Positions 7,097 through 9,582 of a DNA stretch of 9,582 nt are shown here, piece by piece. The DNA lies in assembly GCA_039026975.1 (NCBI GenBank), contig JBCCLI010000247.1, positions 1 to 9,582 of the forward strand. The letters run 5' to 3'. The stretch is from JBCBKZ01 sp039026975. GTDB taxonomy: Bacteria > Bacteroidota > Bacteroidia > J057. The position numbers were made by a program, and so were the translations under genes. Under the pieces are notes generated by a model. It saw only the letters and a program-made list of their open reading frames with translations, was not told where the DNA came from and searched no databases. Each line of letters begins with the position of its first letter. Within the stretch, counting starts at the first letter, position 1.

Positions 7097-8482
7097 TTAG
7101 TTTTGAAAATCATTAAATGCAGTGGCCGCCTCGAGTTCGGCTTGCTTAATTTTTAGGTTGTACCAGGAAATGACTTCTTGTAATTGGGAAGTGGTAAAGG
7201 TATTTCTTGCGTCATTAAAGGCTACTTGGATTACCTGGTTCTGCACATATTTTTTCTGAATGATTCGGAAATTCTCTTCTGCGTTTCTCAGTTCACTTTG
7301 GCTAGCTGCCAGGGTCTTTAACGCTTCCTCATACGCATAGTAGGCTTCTGCCACTTCTAAGCTAATTAAGTCTCTCGTTTCTTCGAGCTGAGATTCAAGC
7401 TGCTTTTCCCTTAAGACTGACTGCTGAATTTTAGCCTTATTCTGATTGCCTTGAAATATGGGCCAGGTAAGTCCTATTCTTAAGAATATAAAGTCCTGAT
7501 TACTGTCAAAGGTGTAGCCAAAGCCCTGGAAGCCTATATCCCCCACTAAAGAAACTTCTGGTACCACATAGCTCTTAGTCAATAGCGTATTAGCCCGTGT
7601 GGCTTGAAGACCATAATCAATCTGTTTGAGTTCATTCCTAGCCCCAATAGCAGCGGTTGTGAGAGATTCTTTGGAGCTAATAGGTATGGCATCCATTCCT
7701 TTGTTTGATTCTCCTATTATCTCCTCTTCAAGCTCTCTACTTATCAGATAGTTGAAGAAAATGCGAGAAACTTTTTCTTGTTTCTCAGCACTAGCTATCT
7801 GGCTTTCAAGCTTGCTGAGTTCTGCTTGAGCACCATAAATGACCTCTTTAGTAGCTTTATCATTAGCTACTTGTTTTTTACTGACCCTTACGACCTCTTC
7901 CAATATATCTCTGGTAGTAATAAGAATACGGACTTGCTCCTGGGCTGATAAATGTTGGTAGTAAGCTACTTTAATTTGTTTGATGAGCTGATTCTGGTAG
8001 GCTCTTAGCTTAGCCTCACGTGCAGATAATTGAGCTTCCTGGGCCATCCGATTGTAGTAGATATCTGTATTCAAAATGGGCTGGATGAGCCTTATCTTAG
8101 TCTCATGAAAATCATCTGGAAGTAACTGCTCATTAATATTGGGAATGTTAGTGGGAAATTCATCAGTCCCTACCACTTGATTCAACCCTTCATAGGCCGG
8201 ATTAATTAAGTCGCCAGCAGGAACCGTGATAAGTCGCCCCCCGTCTGCTCTGGTGTAGGAAGCATCTAGAAAAATATCTGGTAAATACTTTCCTTTAGCT
8301 TCTAATACTACTTGGCGCTGGATTTCAGTATCTAGCTGGTCTCGTATAAGCTGATGGTTATTCCTAAGCCCCAAGCGAACGTATTCTTCTAAGGCAGTAA
8401 AATTTTGGGCTTGAACCAATGAGGTAAATAGGATGCATGTAATGAGCATACAATATTGATTCAAAATAGATATCTTCCTCAT
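7097..8482 (-). CDS. Outer-membrane efflux protein, TolC/OprM family
   Basis: Outer-membrane exit duct of the tripartite pump, 461 residues, close to the family norm. An N-terminal signal peptide (residues 1-25, hydrophobic MLITCILFTSL then VQA) should be cut before Q26. Two related OEP halves follow. Each has long coiled helices (about 140-250 and 345-455) and a pair of beta-strand regions (about 66-136 and 305-345). The first beta region carries KGKYLPDIFLDASYTR. The second carries VVPEVSLVGDIGFQGF and RIGLTWPIFQGNQNKAKI, the typical strand-to-helix signature of TolC-like proteins. Three such chains would form one channel. This is the first gene of the efflux operon and its ATG at 8482 follows a 218-base regulatory gap. 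No Shine-Dalgarno is seen, as is common in Bacteroidota. Confidence 0.93.
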   Translation of the reverse strand: MRKISILNQYCMLITCILFTSLVQAQNFTALEEYVRLGLRNNHQLIRDQLDTEIQRQVVLEAKGKYLPDIFLDASYTRADGGRLITVPAGDLINPAYEGLNQVVGTDEFPTNIPNINEQLLPDDFHETKIRLIQPILNTDIYYNRMAQEAQLSAREAKLRAYQNQLIKQIKVAYYQHLSAQEQVRILITTRDILEEVVRVSKKQVANDKATKEVIYGAQAELSKLESQIASAEKQEKVSRIFFNYLISRELEEEIIGESNKGMDAIPISSKESLTTAAIGARNELKQIDYGLQATRANTLLTKSYVVPEVSLVGDIGFQGFGYTFDSNQDFIFLRIGLTWPIFQGNQNKAKIQQSVLREKQLESQLEETRDLISLEVAEAYYAYEEALKTLAASQSELRNAEENFRIIQKKYVQNQVIQVAFNDARNTFTTSQLQEVISWYNLKIKQAELEAATAFNDFQN

Positions 8483-8700
8483 TTTATAACGATCATTATT
8501 TAATTAGTTAAAAAAAATTAATATCTCTTATCCTATTTGAATTCAGCACATGTAGGAGAATATATTTGTATATATAGTAAAGCACTTTTTAATAACAATT
8601 GTTACATTTTTATATAAATTTTTTCGCTTTCACATATTTTGTATTTGATCGATTTTCATAACTCGATTGATACTACTGTTCTTCCTTTCTTAAAAGGCCA
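8483..8700 (-). promoter_or_regulatory. AT-rich regulatory gap upstream of the efflux operon
   Basis: The only sizeable gap upstream of the pump operon, so the operon promoter most likely lies here. On the minus strand the nearest -7 candidate is TAATTTTT (ends about 40 bases before the ATG), one base off TAnnTTTG, with no convincing -33 partner, so I do not fix a promoter. It contains the 12-bp palindrome at 8593-8604. No terminator hairpin is obvious behind tetR 2, so read-through from tetR 2 into the operon is possible. Confidence 0.45.
8593..8604. promoter_or_regulatory. 12-bp perfect palindrome, candidate TetR operator
   Basis: TAACAATTGTTA is a perfect inverted repeat, 111 bases upstream of the outer-membrane gene start and 97 bases past the tetR 2 stop codon. 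Its position suits repression of the efflux operon by one of the two TetR proteins. The dyad is seen; binding is inferred, and in such AT-rich DNA a chance palindrome of this length is possible. Confidence 0.35.
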
Positions 8701-9309
8701 TCATTCTATTAAGAGTACATTTATTATGTAAGCTTTTAGTTGGTTCTCTATCTGCTTCATATATTCAATTTCATTGTTTGACTTAGCCAACATAATACCT
8801 CCTTCTATGGAGGCAAAAATAAATCTGCTGACCTCAGCTATATCTACCTGACGAAAAATCCCCTTTTCAATTCCATCTGTAAGTATATTTTCTACCAGAC
8901 CAATCATTCTTTTAATGGCATACAAGACCTTAGTCTTGATCCATGGTAATGCGTCATCTGCCTCTGTACTCATATTAAGCACAGGGCATCCTCCCTGAAA
9001 AATTTTATGAACAATCTTGTAGGGGTGCTCTACGAATGCAAAGAGCTGCTCATCAGGCTTATCCTTTGAAAGCACTGCTGACAGATAGAGAGTATGAAGC
9101 TTTTGAATATTGTATTCAAAGGCTTTAGTAGCTAAATCTTGCTTACCTTGAAAATTACCGTAAATGACCCCACTAGTCAGTTTAGTAGCCTCTCTTAAAT
9201 CATTAATAGAGGTACCGTGGTATCCTTTTGTATTAAATATCTCAGCAGACCTTTCTATCACCCACTGCTTTGTCTTTTCTCCCTTAGTATGCCGACCATC
9301 AGCTTTCAT
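8701..9309 (-). CDS. TetR/AcrR-family transcriptional regulator (TetR 2)
   Basis: Repressor of 202 residues. Residues 12-60 form the N-terminal DNA-binding bundle, with the helix-turn-helix at about 33-52 (TSINDLREATKLTSGVIYGN, followed by F53). The C-terminal part has GGCPVLNMSTEADDALPW (106-123), resembling the GC-x3-N motif found in several TetR families including the YxaF/LmrA type; C108 is a residue to watch as a possible ligand or redox contact. I start it at the ATG at 9309; a TTG two codons upstream (9315) would also fit but is less likely. The gene lies directly upstream of the efflux operon on the same strand, so it is the best candidate for local control of the pump. That link is by position only; the two TetR proteins differ in their C-terminal domains and are not a recent duplication. 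Confidence 0.88.
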   Translation of the reverse strand: MKADGRHTKGEKTKQWVIERSAEIFNTKGYHGTSINDLREATKLTSGVIYGNFQGKQDLATKAFEYNIQKLHTLYLSAVLSKDKPDEQLFAFVEHPYKIVHKIFQGGCPVLNMSTEADDALPWIKTKVLYAIKRMIGLVENILTDGIEKGIFRQVDIAEVSRFIFASIEGGIMLAKSNNEIEYMKQIENQLKAYIINVLLIE

Positions 9310-9582
9310 GATCAATTATTTCAGTATTCCTTCTAAAAATAATAAACGTTATTTAATATTCTTAGGTTACACCTACAAATTCTTCATAACTCTACTGAAA
9401 AGACCTAATTAAAATTCTCTCATTAAATCAATATGGTAAAGTGATCCTGCTACATCAATGGAGTGTTTCCGTTAATTAACTATCTGCTCAGATGAATTTA
9501 TCTCCGTTTAAAGGGCCTAAGAGTATCAGAATATACCTTAAGTGATTAAAAAATAGCGTTTACAAACAATATAATATAACAA
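9310..9582. other. AT-rich stretch upstream of tetR 2, no gene seen
   Basis: About 270 bases, very AT-rich in places. It should contain the promoter of tetR 2, but I find no good TTTG/TAnnTTTG pair on the minus strand. A 10-bp palindrome GTTAATTAAC (9471-9480) is present. No open frame of interest and no RNA gene was recognised. Confidence 0.5.

Noticed and set aside
8536..8568. Plus-strand TTTG - 21 bases - TATATTTG promoter-like pair between tetR 2 and the efflux operon
   Set aside because: It points antisense into tetR 2 with no plus-strand gene behind it, and the region is so AT-rich that such matches are expected. An antisense transcript remains possible but unsupported.
9310..9315. Longer TetR 2 starting from TTG at 9315
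   Set aside because: An ATG two codons downstream (9309) is the more likely start and loses no domain.
1..9582. CRISPR array, insertion-sequence ends, rRNA, toxin-antitoxin or other defence genes
   Set aside because: No regularly spaced repeats, transposase-like frames, rRNA signatures or defence-type domains were seen; the only mobile-element signal is the integrase and tRNA junction.

Overview
The window looks like chromosomal DNA of a Bacteroidota (Cytophagia/Flavobacteriia-like) bacterium. The reasons are: AT-rich DNA; genes that start without clear Shine-Dalgarno sequences; a Bacteroidetes-type tyrosine integrase (Arm DNA-binding plus SAM-like N-terminal domains); a TAnnTTTG-type -7 promoter box in front of that integrase; and an outer-membrane factor / lipoprotein adaptor / RND pump gene order common in this phylum. 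I cannot name the genus.

Left part (1-950): the edge of an integrated mobile element. A tyrosine integrase gene runs off the left end of the window on the minus strand. Between its start and the rest of the chromosome lies the 3' part of a tRNA-Met (anticodon CAT, T-arm and 3' acceptor strand) with no 5' half, which is the usual footprint of integration into a tRNA gene. A rho-independent terminator follows. Two sets of short repeats with an 11-bp period lie on either side of this junction. From 951 to 1465 there is no convincing gene, only a second strong hairpin terminator.

Right part (1466-9309): six minus-strand genes, read from high to low coordinates: TetR regulator 2, outer-membrane efflux protein (TolC/OprM family), periplasmic adaptor lipoprotein, RND pump, a small TPR protein, and TetR regulator 1. 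The three pump genes are separated by only 6 and 7 bases and almost certainly form one operon encoding a complete tripartite efflux system. The adaptor links the inner-membrane RND pump to the outer-membrane channel. The TPR gene follows the pump by about 95 bases with no clear terminator between, so it may be read from the same transcript. A strong palindromic hairpin lies between the TPR gene and tetR 1. The 218-bp gap between tetR 2 and the outer-membrane gene holds a perfect 12-bp palindrome that could be a repressor operator. The RND pump has an unusual proton-relay composition (one of two TM4 aspartates and the TM10 lysine are replaced by asparagine), resembling TriC-like RND pumps rather than AcrB.

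I did not find evidence of a wholly new system. The most interesting points are the element junction with repeats on both sides, the altered proton relay, and the efflux operon bracketed by two different TetR genes with an attached TPR gene.
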